Origin: Taibaiella sp.
GTDB taxonomy: Bacteria; Bacteroidota; Bacteroidia; Chitinophagales; Chitinophagaceae
NCBI GenBank assembly: GCA_013815385.1
Contig: JACDGL010000002.1
Coordinates: forward strand, 124,001-188,000
Direction of reading: 5' to 3'
Length of the DNA: 64,000 nucleotides
The notes under the pieces: generated by a model
Databases searched by the model: none
What the model was told of the DNA's origin: nothing
Seen by the model: only the letters and a program-made list of their open reading frames with translations
Part shown: in pieces, positions 1 to 8,065 of the stretch
Layout: each line of letters opens with the position of its first letter
How positions within the stretch are numbered: the stretch's first letter is position 1
Position numbers and translations under genes: made by a program

Positions 1-1342
1 TATATTCATTCATGCTCAGGTCTTTAGCTATCACCATATCGGTAACATTACCATAGGCCGTCTTCTGTATCATATTAAGGGTATAGACTGCCCCCAGTAT
101 AACACCCAGACCTGCTATTATCATGTACACCATATGATATTGCGAACTACCCTGGAAGATGCCATTGAACAACATGAACTCACCCACAAAACCATTGGTC
201 AGTGGCAGCGCAATATTGGCCAGCGATATAATTACTAATGCGATGGCCATGAGCGGAGCTGCTGTTGCCATGCCACCCAGCTTACTCATATCGCGTGTGC
301 CCCAGCGGTTTTCGATCAGGCTTACCATCAACCACATGCCCGTAATGTTGATGCCATGATTGAACATTTGTACCATAATGCCGTGCATGCCGATATTATT
401 AGCGGAGAATGCCGCGGCACACATAAGGCCCATGTGGGCAATAGAAGAGTAGGCAACCAGGCGTTTAAGATCGGTCTGCACAATAGCTATAAGCGATGCG
501 TAAACAATACCTATGACAGAAAGAACAATAACCGTATCGGACCAGTAAGCAACACCTGATGGAAGCACCGGCAGCAACCAGCGAAGCACCGCATATAATC
601 CCATCTTCACCATCAGCGCACTGAGGATAATGGTAACGGGGGTAGGCGACTGCTCATAGGTATCGGGCTGCCAGGTATGGAAAGGAAATACCGGCATCTT
701 GATAGCAAAGGCTATAAACAGCAACCAGAACAGCCATTGCTGTGTAGCGGGCGGCAGTGATGCGCCAGCATGCACAATATTGATCCATGAGTAGCTATTA
801 GCACCGGGCGTTTGCTGAGATAAAAAGATAAGTCCCGCCAGCATCATAAGGCTACCAACAAAAGTGTACACAAAAAATTTGAACGTAACCGGAATACGCT
901 TTTCGCCACCCCAGCGGGAACAAAGGAAATAAACCGGCACTAAAGCCAGCTCCCAGAATACATAAAAAACCAGCGCATCATAAGCAAGAAACACGCCCAT
1001 AAGCCCTGCCTGCGATAAAAGCATAAAGCCCCAGAAACTATTGGGTTTCTCGAATTTTTTATTCCAGCTGACTATTACCACAACCAGCAGAACTATTGCC
1101 GTAAGGAGGCACAGCATGCCGGACATACCATCGGCCATAAGGCTGAACTGTGTACCTATATTGGGTATCCAGGGGGCAGTGAAAGAGATGGATGCATTAT
1201 AATTGTTACCACTCACATATGCAGCTATGCCCAGGGTAGCCATAGCGCTGAGCAGCGCAAGTATCTTAACGCCCTCGCCTTTGATAGCAAAAGCCAGGAT
1301 ACCAGCAAGTAATGGAATGGTTATGAGTAATACTAATATCAT
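1..1342 (-). CDS. nuoM: NADH-quinone oxidoreductase subunit M (C-terminus cut by window edge)
   Basis: This is a proton-pumping membrane subunit of respiratory complex I, one of the three antiporter-like subunits. About 447 codons are present and the 3' end lies outside the window. Translating the minus strand from the ATG gives a hydrophobic protein with the family signatures FWELALVPVYFLCSRWGG and KMPVFPFHTWQPDTYEQSPT; the Glu in the first and the Lys in the second belong to the proton channel. Further on, VKMGLYAVLRW and the FNHGINITGMW segment fit transmembrane helices 7 and 8. It follows nuoL by 22 bp and is the last nuo gene visible; nuoN would be expected beyond the edge. Identity is certain, but the true end cannot be seen. 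Confidence 0.95.
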   Translation of the reverse strand, partial: MILVLLITIPLLAGILAFAIKGEGVKILALLSAMATLGIAAYVSGNNYNASISFTAPWIPNIGTQFSLMADGMSGMLCLLTAIVLLVVVIVSWNKKFEKPNSFWGFMLLSQAGLMGVFLAYDALVFYVFWELALVPVYFLCSRWGGEKRIPVTFKFFVYTFVGSLMMLAGLIFLSQQTPGANSYSWINIVHAGASLPPATQQWLFWLLFIAFAIKMPVFPFHTWQPDTYEQSPTPVTIILSALMVKMGLYAVLRWLLPVLPSGVAYWSDTVIVLSVIGIVYASLIAIVQTDLKRLVAYSSIAHMGLMCAAAFSANNIGMHGIMVQMFNHGINITGMWLMVSLIENRWGTRDMSKLGGMATAAPLMAIALVIISLANIALPLTNGFVGEFMLFNGIFQGSSQYHMVYMIIAGLGVILGAVYTLNMIQKTAYGNVTDMVIAKDLSMNEY

Positions 1343-1364
1343 AATGCTAAAGCCGCTATAAATT

Positions 1365-3248
1365 TTATCTTATCCAAAAAAAGCCGAGTGTAAAAAGGGC
1401 TATTATACCCAGCACCATAACAAATATGTAGAAGCCAACCTGGCCGCTCTGTAACAAGCGTACCCTGTCGCCACCCCACCCAACTAACTTACCTACCCCA
1501 TTTACAATACCATCTATACCTGCACGCTCTGCAAAACGATCGAGCAGGCGGGAAATGGCACCTATAGGACGAACAATGACCGCATCATATAACTCATCCA
1601 CATACCACTTATTCTCCAGGAATTTAGCGACACCAGTATTGGGTGCGAACGCCGGTTTCTTATTCCTTACATACGCTACTATTATCATCAATACAGATAC
1701 ACTTACTGATATCCCCATCAACATCCATTCAGTACCTGCCAGCATGTGGTGTTCACCAGTATTTGCAACTACGGGAGCCAGATAAGAGGCCAATGCGTGG
1801 TGCTCGCTGATAACAGCAGGCAAGCCTACATAACCACCTACTACGGACAAAATGGCCAATATGATAAGCGGAATGGTGATAGCCCAGGGGCTCTCGTGGA
1901 GGTGGTGTTCCTGATCGTGTGTGCCGCGGAATATGCCGGTAAAAGCAAGGAAGTAAAGTCGGAACATGTAGAAGGCAGTCATCATTGCTGCAAAAACGCC
2001 CAGATAATATAATATGGGATCGTGTGCATAGGCCATAGCCAGTATCTCATCTTTAGAGAAGAAGCCCGAAAAGCCGGGGATGCCAGAAATAGCGAGGCAA
2101 CCTATAAGGAATGTGATCTGTGTGATGCGCATCTTCTTGCCCAGGCCACCCATGAGGCGGAGATCCTGTTCGCCACCCATTGCATGAATGACACTGCCCG
2201 CGCCAAGGAACAATAAGGCCTTGAAAAACGCATGTGTCATAACATGGAAAACTGCAGTAGTATACGCGCCAACGCCCAGTGCAAGGAACATGAAACCCAA
2301 CTGGCTGACCGTGGAATAAGCCAGTACCTTTTTAATATCATACTGCTTCATAGCTATGGTAGCCGCTACTATAGCTGTTGCTAACCCTATCCATGTAATG
2401 AGTGTCTGCGCCATTGGGGCGAGATTATACAGGGCGCTGCTACGGGCTATCATGTAAATACCTGCCGTAACCATGGTAGCAGCATGTATGAGGGCTGATA
2501 CGGGGGTAGGGCCTGCCATTGCATCGGGCAGCCATGTATAAAGTGGTATCTGTGCGCTCTTACCCATAGCACCAATAAAGAGGCAAATAGCTATCCAGTT
2601 ATAAGTAGAAGTGCTTACTATGACCTGGCCGCCTTTTAACTGACCAAAGAAATCCTGGTAGGAAAGAGTGCCATAGGTATATAATATAAGCAGCATGCCC
2701 ACAAGGAAACCGAGGTCGCCGATGCGGTTCATGACAAAAGCCTTCTTGGCGGCATTGGTATAATCCCGGTTCTTGAACCAAAACCCTATCAATAAATAGG
2801 AGCAAAGACCAACGCCCTCCCAACCAATGAACATTATCAAGTAATTACCGCCGAGTACTAACAGCAGCATGGAGAATATGAACAGATTGAGGTAGGCAAA
2901 ATACTTCACCATGCCTTCATCCTCGTGCATATAAGAGGTGGAATAAACATGTATGAGGAAACCAACACCTGTAATAATAAGGAGGAACAAAGAAGATAAT
3001 GCATCGACCTGGAAGGTAAAAGGAATAGATAGCTTGCCTGAATTAATAAAATCGAACAAATGCACCATTGTGGCAGTACCTGAGTTCTTTACCTCGAAGA
3101 AAATGCCGAGGGAAACTATAAACGATGCCAGTATAGTAAGGGTGCCAATAACACCGCCTGCCGTCTTGGGCATTTTTCGCCAAAAGATACCGTTTATCAG
3201 AAAGCCAATTAACGGGAATAAAGGAACCAGGTAAACTAATTGGGTCAT
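1365..3248 (-). CDS. nuoL: NADH-quinone oxidoreductase subunit L
   Basis: This is the distal antiporter-like subunit of complex I, with the long lateral helix that couples proton pumping along the membrane arm. At 627 residues it is the usual length. It shows GWEGVGLCSYLLIGFW near residue 145 (helix 5 with the conserved Glu), then VSALIHAATMVTAGIYMIAR near 250, the Lys/His helix region, and a C-terminal hydrophobic segment. The ATG start lies one base beyond the nuoK stop, so translation is probably coupled. It is one of the contiguous nuoI-J-K-L-M set that builds the membrane arm. Nothing looks damaged. Confidence 0.97.
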   Translation of the reverse strand: MTQLVYLVPLFPLIGFLINGIFWRKMPKTAGGVIGTLTILASFIVSLGIFFEVKNSGTATMVHLFDFINSGKLSIPFTFQVDALSSLFLLIITGVGFLIHVYSTSYMHEDEGMVKYFAYLNLFIFSMLLLVLGGNYLIMFIGWEGVGLCSYLLIGFWFKNRDYTNAAKKAFVMNRIGDLGFLVGMLLILYTYGTLSYQDFFGQLKGGQVIVSTSTYNWIAICLFIGAMGKSAQIPLYTWLPDAMAGPTPVSALIHAATMVTAGIYMIARSSALYNLAPMAQTLITWIGLATAIVAATIAMKQYDIKKVLAYSTVSQLGFMFLALGVGAYTTAVFHVMTHAFFKALLFLGAGSVIHAMGGEQDLRLMGGLGKKMRITQITFLIGCLAISGIPGFSGFFSKDEILAMAYAHDPILYYLGVFAAMMTAFYMFRLYFLAFTGIFRGTHDQEHHLHESPWAITIPLIILAILSVVGGYVGLPAVISEHHALASYLAPVVANTGEHHMLAGTEWMLMGISVSVSVLMIIVAYVRNKKPAFAPNTGVAKFLENKWYVDELYDAVIVRPIGAISRLLDRFAERAGIDGIVNGVGKLVGWGGDRVRLLQSGQVGFYIFVMVLGIIALFTLGFFWIR

Positions 3249-3249
3249 C

Positions 3250-3549
3250 TTAATGTTTTAACCGATTCAAAATATTTATATCTACCGAATGCACTTTGCG
3301 GTGCATCATTACTATCACTGCAAGGCCTACTGCTACCTCTGCCGCAGCTACTACCATAATAAAGAATACAAATATCTGGGCAGAAGAGTCAACATACATT
3401 TTTGAAAAAGCTACCAACAACAAATTCACTGCATTCAGCATCAGCTCTATGCACATGAAGATGATAATGGCATTGCGACGCATAAGGGTACCCATGATAC
3501 CTATGCTGAACAAGGCCATGCTTAGAAATAAATAATATTGTATCGGCAT
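3250..3549 (-). CDS. nuoK: NADH-quinone oxidoreductase subunit K
   Basis: This is a small three-helix membrane subunit of complex I that lies between NuoJ and the antiporter subunits. It has 99 residues, close to the family's usual 100. The conserved buried glutamate sits in IIFMCIELMLNAVNLLLVAF (second helix), and a second acidic site is in the AAAEVAVGLAV helix. The first helix starts with IQYYLFLSMALFSIGIMGTL. It is separated from nuoJ by about 60 bp that carry a TTTTGAC heptad repeat, so it is the only gene of the J-K-L-M stretch with a visible gap before it. Confidence 0.96.
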   Translation of the reverse strand: MPIQYYLFLSMALFSIGIMGTLMRRNAIIIFMCIELMLNAVNLLLVAFSKMYVDSSAQIFVFFIMVVAAAEVAVGLAVIVMMHRKVHSVDINILNRLKH

Positions 3550-3562
3550 ATAATAAGTTATA

Positions 3563-3585
3563 AGTCAAAAGTCAAAAGTCAAAAA
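3563..3585. repeat. Tandem TTTTGAC heptads upstream of nuoK
   Basis: On the minus strand three consecutive copies of the 7-mer TTTTGAC lie in the nuoJ-nuoK gap, ending about 14 bases before the nuoK ATG. A shorter version of the same heptad ends next to the nuoC ATG. This type of simple heptad repeat is not a promoter or terminator that I recognise. Confidence 0.7.
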
Positions 3586-3612
3586 CCTGAAAAGTTATGA
3601 CTACTAACCTGT

Positions 3613-4158
3613 TTATTTAATATCACTTGTATTTACTGAACCATCAGCCACGGTGCTATGCACTTCCTCCTTCCTACTAATAACAACAGCACCTATTATA
3701 GCGCTCAAAAAAAGCACACTGCTTATCTCGAATGGCAATACATATTGCGTGAACAATACCTTACCAAGATTTTTGATAAGCCCTATATCGTTTGATTGTT
3801 TATCCAATACGGAAAGTGAGGCTGTTCTTAAGGCTGCGAGTATCACCAGAAACAAAACACCGCCTGCTATCATCCCGGCAAGTTGTGCCAACCTGCTTTT
3901 CTGTGGTTCCACATCAGCATTCAGATTCATGAGCATCATAACGAACAGGAAAAGTACCATTATGGCACCCGCATATACTATAATGTTAACCACTGCGAGG
4001 AACTGCGCATTCAGCAAAAGATAATGGCCTGATATGGCAAAAAATGTTGCAATAAGGAACAACACACTATTAACAGGATTACGGCTAAGGATAACGCCCA
4101 ACGCACAGCCTATAGCCATGATAGTGAGGAACCAGAAAAGTACTTCGTACATACCCAT
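3613..4158 (-). CDS. nuoJ: NADH-quinone oxidoreductase subunit J
   Basis: This is a membrane subunit of complex I whose third helix carries the flexible pi-bulge linking quinone chemistry to proton pumping. It has 181 residues and five predicted helices. The third-helix motif is visible as VNIIVYAGAIMVLFLFVMML, with the conserved Gly-Ala after Tyr. The C-terminal tail after VVISRKEEVHS is hydrophilic and probably cytoplasmic. There are two adjacent ATGs (MGMYEV); either could be used. The gene starts two bases beyond the nuoI stop, which fits a single polycistronic message. Confidence 0.96.
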   Translation of the reverse strand: MGMYEVLFWFLTIMAIGCALGVILSRNPVNSVLFLIATFFAISGHYLLLNAQFLAVVNIIVYAGAIMVLFLFVMMLMNLNADVEPQKSRLAQLAGMIAGGVLFLVILAALRTASLSVLDKQSNDIGLIKNLGKVLFTQYVLPFEISSVLFLSAIIGAVVISRKEEVHSTVADGSVNTSDIK

Positions 4159-4160
4159 GA

Positions 4161-4673
4161 TTAGTTGGTGCCTTCCTGTTTTTTAGGATGAGGAATAAGC
4201 ATATCTTCCTTTTTATATATAAAACTCTCCCGATTGTAATTAGCCGGCATTATTGTCTCAGTAAGGTAAACTGCATCCTTAGGGCAGGCTTCTTCACAAA
4301 ACCCGCAGAAGATGCAACGCAGCATATTGATCTCGTATTTAGCCGCATATTTTTCCTCGCGATACAGGCTTTCTTCGCCAGGCTTACGTTCTGCAGCTTC
4401 CATAGTGATGGCTTCCGCAGGACAGGCAAGCGCGCATAGCCCGCAGGCAGTACACCTCTCGCGGCCTTCCTCATCCCTATTAAGCACCTGCAGGCCACGG
4501 AACACCGGGCTGAACGGACGCTTCTCTTCGGGGTAGGAAACAGTAGCTTTCTTTTTGAATATATGCCCTAACGTGATGCTCAGCCCCTTAAGGATAGCGG
4601 GTATGTATATACGCTCACTAAACGTCATCGGGCTGCGGTCTATTGATATTGACCTATTCGTTAATTTTTGCAT
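4161..4673 (-). CDS. nuoI: NADH-quinone oxidoreductase subunit I (two [4Fe-4S] ferredoxin)
   Basis: This is the complex I subunit that carries clusters N6a and N6b and passes electrons from NuoG towards NuoB. It has 170 residues. Two classical ferredoxin motifs are visible: CTACGLCALACP near residue 76 and CIFCGFCEEACP near residue 120. The N-terminal part ISIDRSPMTFSERIYIPAIL is an amphipathic segment that lies on the membrane. Upstream it is separated from nuoH by the MntA-HepT pair, with 28 bp between the hepT stop and this ATG. Expression therefore has to pass through the toxin-antitoxin genes unless an internal promoter exists. Confidence 0.97.
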   Translation of the reverse strand: MQKLTNRSISIDRSPMTFSERIYIPAILKGLSITLGHIFKKKATVSYPEEKRPFSPVFRGLQVLNRDEEGRERCTACGLCALACPAEAITMEAAERKPGEESLYREEKYAAKYEINMLRCIFCGFCEEACPKDAVYLTETIMPANYNRESFIYKKEDMLIPHPKKQEGTN

Positions 4674-4701
4674 TGTTTATTTTCTTCCTTGAATTAATCT
4701 T

Positions 4702-5040
4702 TTAACCAATCTGCGGAATCATTTTTTCAATTTTCACTTTCAAATCAGGTATATACTCACTTAATGTTTCCCAAACGCGCCTCCAGTTTACAAATCCGTA
4801 CGCATGAACATAATAATTACGCGCGGATTTAAGCAGTTGCCATTCTACCTCACTAAACCGAGTTTTTAATTCATTGGATAGTTTGGATGAATATTCACCT
4901 ATTACTACCACTTTCATCATACATGCATCTCTAAGAACGTCGTTTCTAAGAAATAGATCCTCGTCAACATCAACTAAATAGCTCTGCAATATTTCTATCT
5001 GCGACAAGATATATTCTAATAAATCTCTGTCATCACTCAT
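4702..5040 (-). CDS. hepT: HepT-like RNase toxin (DUF86 / HepT domain)
   Basis: This is a probable HEPN-fold ribonuclease toxin of the MntA-HepT family. It has 112 residues, mostly helical. The catalytic R-x4-H-x-Y motif is present as RNYYVHAY at residues 74-81 (Arg74, His79, Tyr81). In characterised members the partner MntA neutralises HepT by adding AMP to the tyrosine of this motif. The start ATG overlaps the mntA end by four bases, which means tight coupling. The DNA is visibly more AT-rich than the surrounding nuo genes, suggesting a later arrival. Family assignment is firm from motif and gene pairing; activity is inferred. Confidence 0.85.
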   Translation of the reverse strand: MSDDRDLLEYILSQIEILQSYLVDVDEDLFLRNDVLRDACMMKVVVIGEYSSKLSNELKTRFSEVEWQLLKSARNYYVHAYGFVNWRRVWETLSEYIPDLKVKIEKMIPQIG

Positions 5041-5336
5041 GCAGAAAATATTTGAATTTTATCTTTGCTAATGTTATTTTTAAAACGTTGGCTCGTAATT
5101 TCTTCTTCTACTAATTCCACCTTTCTTTTAAACTTTTCTTCTAATCCTATTTGGAACCTTAAAGTATCGAACATGGATACTAGTTTTTTGCTATCATCAT
5201 ATTCTACCAAAAGATCTACGTCGCTATTTTCTTTTGCCTCGCCCCGTGCAAACGAACCAAACAGATAAACGTTTTTTACCGGCTTATCTTTAAAGTAGTC
5301 GGCAACTGTAGTTTTTATTTGCTGTATCGTAAGCAT
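5037..5336 (-). CDS. mntA: MntA-like nucleotidyltransferase antitoxin
   Basis: This is a minimal nucleotidyltransferase of the polymerase beta superfamily, the antitoxin partner of HepT. It has 99 residues, the normal length for stand-alone MNT proteins. The signature G-S-x10-D-x-D is intact: FGSFARGE with Gly27-Ser28, and SDVDLLVEY with Asp39 and Asp41 as metal ligands. It lies 10 bp downstream of nuoH and overlaps hepT. The order antitoxin then toxin is the usual one. Known homologues transfer AMP to the toxin; that this pair does so is inference. No mobile-element ends were found next to the pair. Confidence 0.85.
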   Translation of the reverse strand: MLTIQQIKTTVADYFKDKPVKNVYLFGSFARGEAKENSDVDLLVEYDDSKKLVSMFDTLRFQIGLEEKFKRKVELVEEEITSQRFKNNISKDKIQIFSA

Positions 5337-5346
5337 TAATATTTTT

Positions 5347-6417
5347 TCATTTTAAAACCCACAATATTACCCCGCCCGTTATCAGCATGTTCACCAATGC
5401 AAGCGGTATCAGTGATTTCCAGCCCAGGCGCATTAGCTGGTCGTACCGGAAACGTGGCAGTGTCCAGCGAATGAACATAAAAAATAATATCATCATGATG
5501 ACCTTGGTAAGGAGCACCAGTACACATACTATTGTAAACAATAAGGGGCTGACCCCACCTGCAACTTTATCCATGAACGGGAAGTTGTACCCACCCCAGA
5601 ATAACGTGATGATAATGGCAGAGCTGACAAACAGATTAATATATTCTGCAAAAAGATAGAAACCCAGCTTCATGGATGAATACTCCTGGTGGTATCCCAT
5701 GTTCAATTCACTTTCTGCCTCCGGCAGATCAAATGGTGCGCGATTCAGTTCAGCAAACGAGCATATCAGAAAAATGATAAACCCCAGGGGTTGCTTAAAT
5801 ACATTCCATGTAAACCAATGGCCATCCCAGAAGCCATGCTGCTGGCTAACAATATCGCGCAGGCTAAGTGAGCCGGTCATCATAAGCAGGGCAATAAGGC
5901 TGATGCCCATTGCAAGCTCATAAGAAATGGCCTGCGATGCAGCACGTATACTACTAAGAAGTGAGAATTTATTATTAGATGCCCAGCCACCCAGCATGAT
6001 ACCATACACACCAAGGCTGACAACACCGAATACAAACAGGATACCTATATTAATATCTGCTACCTGAAGCGAAATAACACGGCCTGCGGAAGTAACATAA
6101 TCTGGCCCCCAAGGAACCACTGTACTGGTCATACAGGCGGTAAGCATAGCCAGGCAAGGCCCGAGAATAAAAAGGAAACGGGTAGACCTATCCGGGATTA
6201 TCTCTTCTTTGAAAAACAGTTTTAACCCATCGGCCAATGGCTGGAACAGGCCAAAAGGACCTGCACGGTTTGGGCCTATACGATCCTGCATAATTGCAGC
6301 AACCTTGCGTTCGGCCCAGGTAGCATACATAGCTACGCCCAGCGAACCCATGAGTATCACTGAAATGAGAATAACTTTCTCTATAATAAAAGCTGTATTA
6401 ATCTGCATTAACAGCAT
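5347..6417 (-). CDS. nuoH: NADH-quinone oxidoreductase subunit H
   Basis: This is the membrane subunit of complex I that forms the quinone entry channel at the junction of the two arms. It has 356 residues with about eight helices. The cytoplasmic loop that lines the quinone cavity is well preserved: RAPFDLPEAESELNMGYHQE near residue 230, and WAERKVAAIMQDRIGPNRAG near residue 30. Two in-frame ATGs are possible; the second (codon 4, MQINTAF) leaves a short leader after a TACTTTTG box that may be an internal promoter. The MntA-HepT pair follows directly downstream. Confidence 0.97.
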   Translation of the reverse strand: MLLMQINTAFIIEKVILISVILMGSLGVAMYATWAERKVAAIMQDRIGPNRAGPFGLFQPLADGLKLFFKEEIIPDRSTRFLFILGPCLAMLTACMTSTVVPWGPDYVTSAGRVISLQVADINIGILFVFGVVSLGVYGIMLGGWASNNKFSLLSSIRAASQAISYELAMGISLIALLMMTGSLSLRDIVSQQHGFWDGHWFTWNVFKQPLGFIIFLICSFAELNRAPFDLPEAESELNMGYHQEYSSMKLGFYLFAEYINLFVSSAIIITLFWGGYNFPFMDKVAGGVSPLLFTIVCVLVLLTKVIMMILFFMFIRWTLPRFRYDQLMRLGWKSLIPLALVNMLITGGVILWVLK

Positions 6418-6424
6418 AATGGCG

Positions 6425-6432
6425 CAAAAGTA
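6425..6432 (-). promoter_or_regulatory. Possible internal -7 box before nuoH
   Basis: TACTTTTG matches the Bacteroidota -7 consensus TAnnTTTG and ends 7 bases before the first nuoH ATG. No TTG or TTTG is seen at the expected -33 distance, so this is a weak call. If used, the message would have almost no leader. Confidence 0.3.
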
Positions 6433-6498
6433 GTTAGTTAGTTTAAAAAATCAGCCTCTTTCTTTGCCCGCACGCACTTTTTGGTGCAGAGGGGATCG

Positions 6499-7590
6499 TC
6501 AATTATTCAAATCAGTAGTCTTAAAATCTTCTGAGTGTGCGGGGCCCTCTATTTTAGAAAGATCTACTTCCCGGCGGTTCACATCACTAACAGTATGGAT
6601 ATTCATCAACAGTTTAGGTTGCTTGCCTATTACCTTGTCAATAAGCACCGGGGCTTTATGTGTATTTACATAATGACCCTGAGATATAACACTCATACGG
6701 CTGATCTTTGAAGGCCCTTCTATTACCCAGTCTTTTACCTCTTTCTTGTGAAAGCGGCACTCGTTACAGATCCATTCTTCTACTTCGCCAAACTTGTTCT
6801 TACGGGCTGTAACACGGAATACCTCATCACCACGCATCCACAGGCGCACCTTACTGGTACACGTAGGGCAGTCGCGGTGGGCATCTACCGGTTTGGTAAA
6901 CCATACCCGATTCTTAAAGCGGAATGTCTTATCAGTTAATGCACCTACGGGGCATACATCTATTACATTGCCTATAAATTCGTTATCAAGAGATTTACCT
7001 AAGTAGGTACTGATGGCTGAGTGATCGCCACGGTCCAGTACGCCATGCTGGCGACAACCGGTAACTTCATCGGCAGTAAATACACAACGATAGCATAGGA
7101 TGCAACGTGTCATGTGCAACTGAATGAACGGGCCAATATCTTCCTTCTCGAAGGTGCGGCGGTCAAACTCGTAACGGGTTTTTTCAGAGCCATGCTGGTA
7201 ACTCAGATCTTGCAGGTCGCACTCGCCGGCCTGGTCACAAACCGGGCAATCGAGTGGATGGTTGAGCAGCAGAAACTCTACCACACCCTTTCGGGCATCA
7301 ATTACTTTATCTGAAGTAATATTCTTTACCTCCATGCCATCCATTACAGTGGTACGGCAGCTTGCTACCAGCTTGGGCATAGGGCGGGGATCTTTATCAG
7401 AACCCTTGCTTACCTCTACCAGGCATGTGCGGCATTTACCACCACTCTCCTTCAGATTTGTGTAATAGCACATAGCAGGCGGCGTAACATCGCCCCCTAT
7501 CATGCGTGCAGCATTAAGTATAGTAGTACCGGCAGGCACTTCTATTTGTATGTTATCTACAGTTACTTTGAACTTTGGTTGCTCAGACAT
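6499..7590 (-). CDS. nuoG: Short-form NADH-quinone oxidoreductase subunit G
   Basis: This is the peripheral-arm subunit that relays electrons from NuoE/F to NuoI. It has 363 residues, far shorter than the roughly 700-900 residues of proteobacterial NuoG, because the C-terminal molybdopterin-like domain is absent. What remains is ordered: a [2Fe-2S] domain (Cys41, Cys53, Cys56, Cys78), the His-Cys3 cluster (His111, Cys115, Cys118, Cys124), and a [4Fe-4S] site (Cys163, Cys166, Cys169, Cys213). A residual CPTC...CNEC region lies near residues 240-280. All relay ligands are intact and the frame ends cleanly, so it is a short functional form, known in Bacteroidota, not a pseudogene. Confidence 0.93.
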   Translation of the reverse strand: MSEQPKFKVTVDNIQIEVPAGTTILNAARMIGGDVTPPAMCYYTNLKESGGKCRTCLVEVSKGSDKDPRPMPKLVASCRTTVMDGMEVKNITSDKVIDARKGVVEFLLLNHPLDCPVCDQAGECDLQDLSYQHGSEKTRYEFDRRTFEKEDIGPFIQLHMTRCILCYRCVFTADEVTGCRQHGVLDRGDHSAISTYLGKSLDNEFIGNVIDVCPVGALTDKTFRFKNRVWFTKPVDAHRDCPTCTSKVRLWMRGDEVFRVTARKNKFGEVEEWICNECRFHKKEVKDWVIEGPSKISRMSVISQGHYVNTHKAPVLIDKVIGKQPKLLMNIHTVSDVNRREVDLSKIEGPAHSEDFKTTDLNN

Positions 7591-7593
7591 AAT

Positions 7594-7632
7594 CTTTGCG
7601 GTTCCTTTGCGTCAAACTTTGCGTTCTTAGCG
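7594..7632 (-). repeat. Left CGCWAAG array (four units)
   Basis: Plus-strand units CTTTGCG at 7594, 7605 and 7617 and CTTAGCG at 7626. It lies between the nuoG ATG and the stop of the GxxExxY gene. It is the inverted counterpart of the array at 8022-8058. Confidence 0.75.
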
Positions 7633-7635
7633 GTT

Positions 7636-8013
7636 TTATAAGTTATTTACTACTCTTCTTATTCCATCCTTCATTCTAACCACATTAAAATTCATCAGCA
7701 ATCCCAATTTTATTCCTGTCAATTTTAAATAGGTCAATACTTGTGCTAGGTGTACCTCATTTAATGCTTCTACTGCCTTTACCTCTAATATTAATTTCCC
7801 TTCTACCATAATATCACATCGAAACCCACACTCTAATTTTATATCTTCAAAAACTAATGGTATCGGTTTTTGTCGCTCTACATATAATCCTGTCTTTATT
7901 AATCTATGTACCAGGCACATTTCATATACTGATTCTAAAAGACCTGGTCCTAATTGTTTATGAACATTTATCGCTTCACCAATTATTATATTTGATAATT
8001 CATTTTCTGTCAT
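7636..8013 (-). CDS. GxxExxY family protein (PD-(D/E)xK nuclease-like fold)
   Basis: This is a 125-residue protein of the GxxExxY family, which is related to PD-(D/E)xK nucleases; its cellular role is not established. The name-giving motif is GLLESVY at residues 24-30. A nuclease-like core is visible, with Asp67 (CDIMVEG) followed by EVK at residues 77-79, the D...ExK pattern of metal-dependent nucleases. It interrupts the nuo operon, is AT-rich compared with its neighbours, and is enclosed by two facing CGCWAAG arrays. Members of this family are often found singly and scattered in genomes. Nuclease activity here is inference from the motif only. Confidence 0.85.
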   Translation of the reverse strand: MTENELSNIIIGEAINVHKQLGPGLLESVYEMCLVHRLIKTGLYVERQKPIPLVFEDIKLECGFRCDIMVEGKLILEVKAVEALNEVHLAQVLTYLKLTGIKLGLLMNFNVVRMKDGIRRVVNNL

Positions 8014-8021
8014 AATTTAAC

Positions 8022-8058
8022 CGCAAAGGGCGCTAAGATTTCGCAAAGAGCCGCTAAG
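8022..8058 (+). repeat. Right CGCWAAG array (four units)
   Basis: Units CGCAAAG at 8022 and 8042 and CGCTAAG at 8031 and 8052 lie between the start of the GxxExxY gene and the nuoF stop. The orientation is opposite to the left array. Confidence 0.75.
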
Positions 8059-8065
8059 ATGATCT

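Larger units (their letters stand above)
7594..8058. mobile_element. GxxExxY cassette bounded by facing CGCWAAG arrays
   Basis: A 465-bp block separates nuoF from nuoG. It consists of one gene and, on each side, an array of four CGCWAAG 7-mers (W = A or T) spaced 9-12 bases. On the plus strand the right array reads CGCAAAG, CGCTAAG, CGCAAAG, CGCTAAG; the left array reads as the reverse complement with three CTTTGCG and one CTTAGCG. The arrays face each other like terminal inverted repeats and fill nearly all the space up to the nuo stop and start codons. The boundary structure is seen; that it moves as a unit is inference. No transposase is present. Confidence 0.45.

Noticed and set aside
6499-7590. 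nuoG as a truncated pseudogene
   Set aside because: All iron-sulfur ligands are present, the frame ends cleanly, and short NuoG is known in Bacteroidota.
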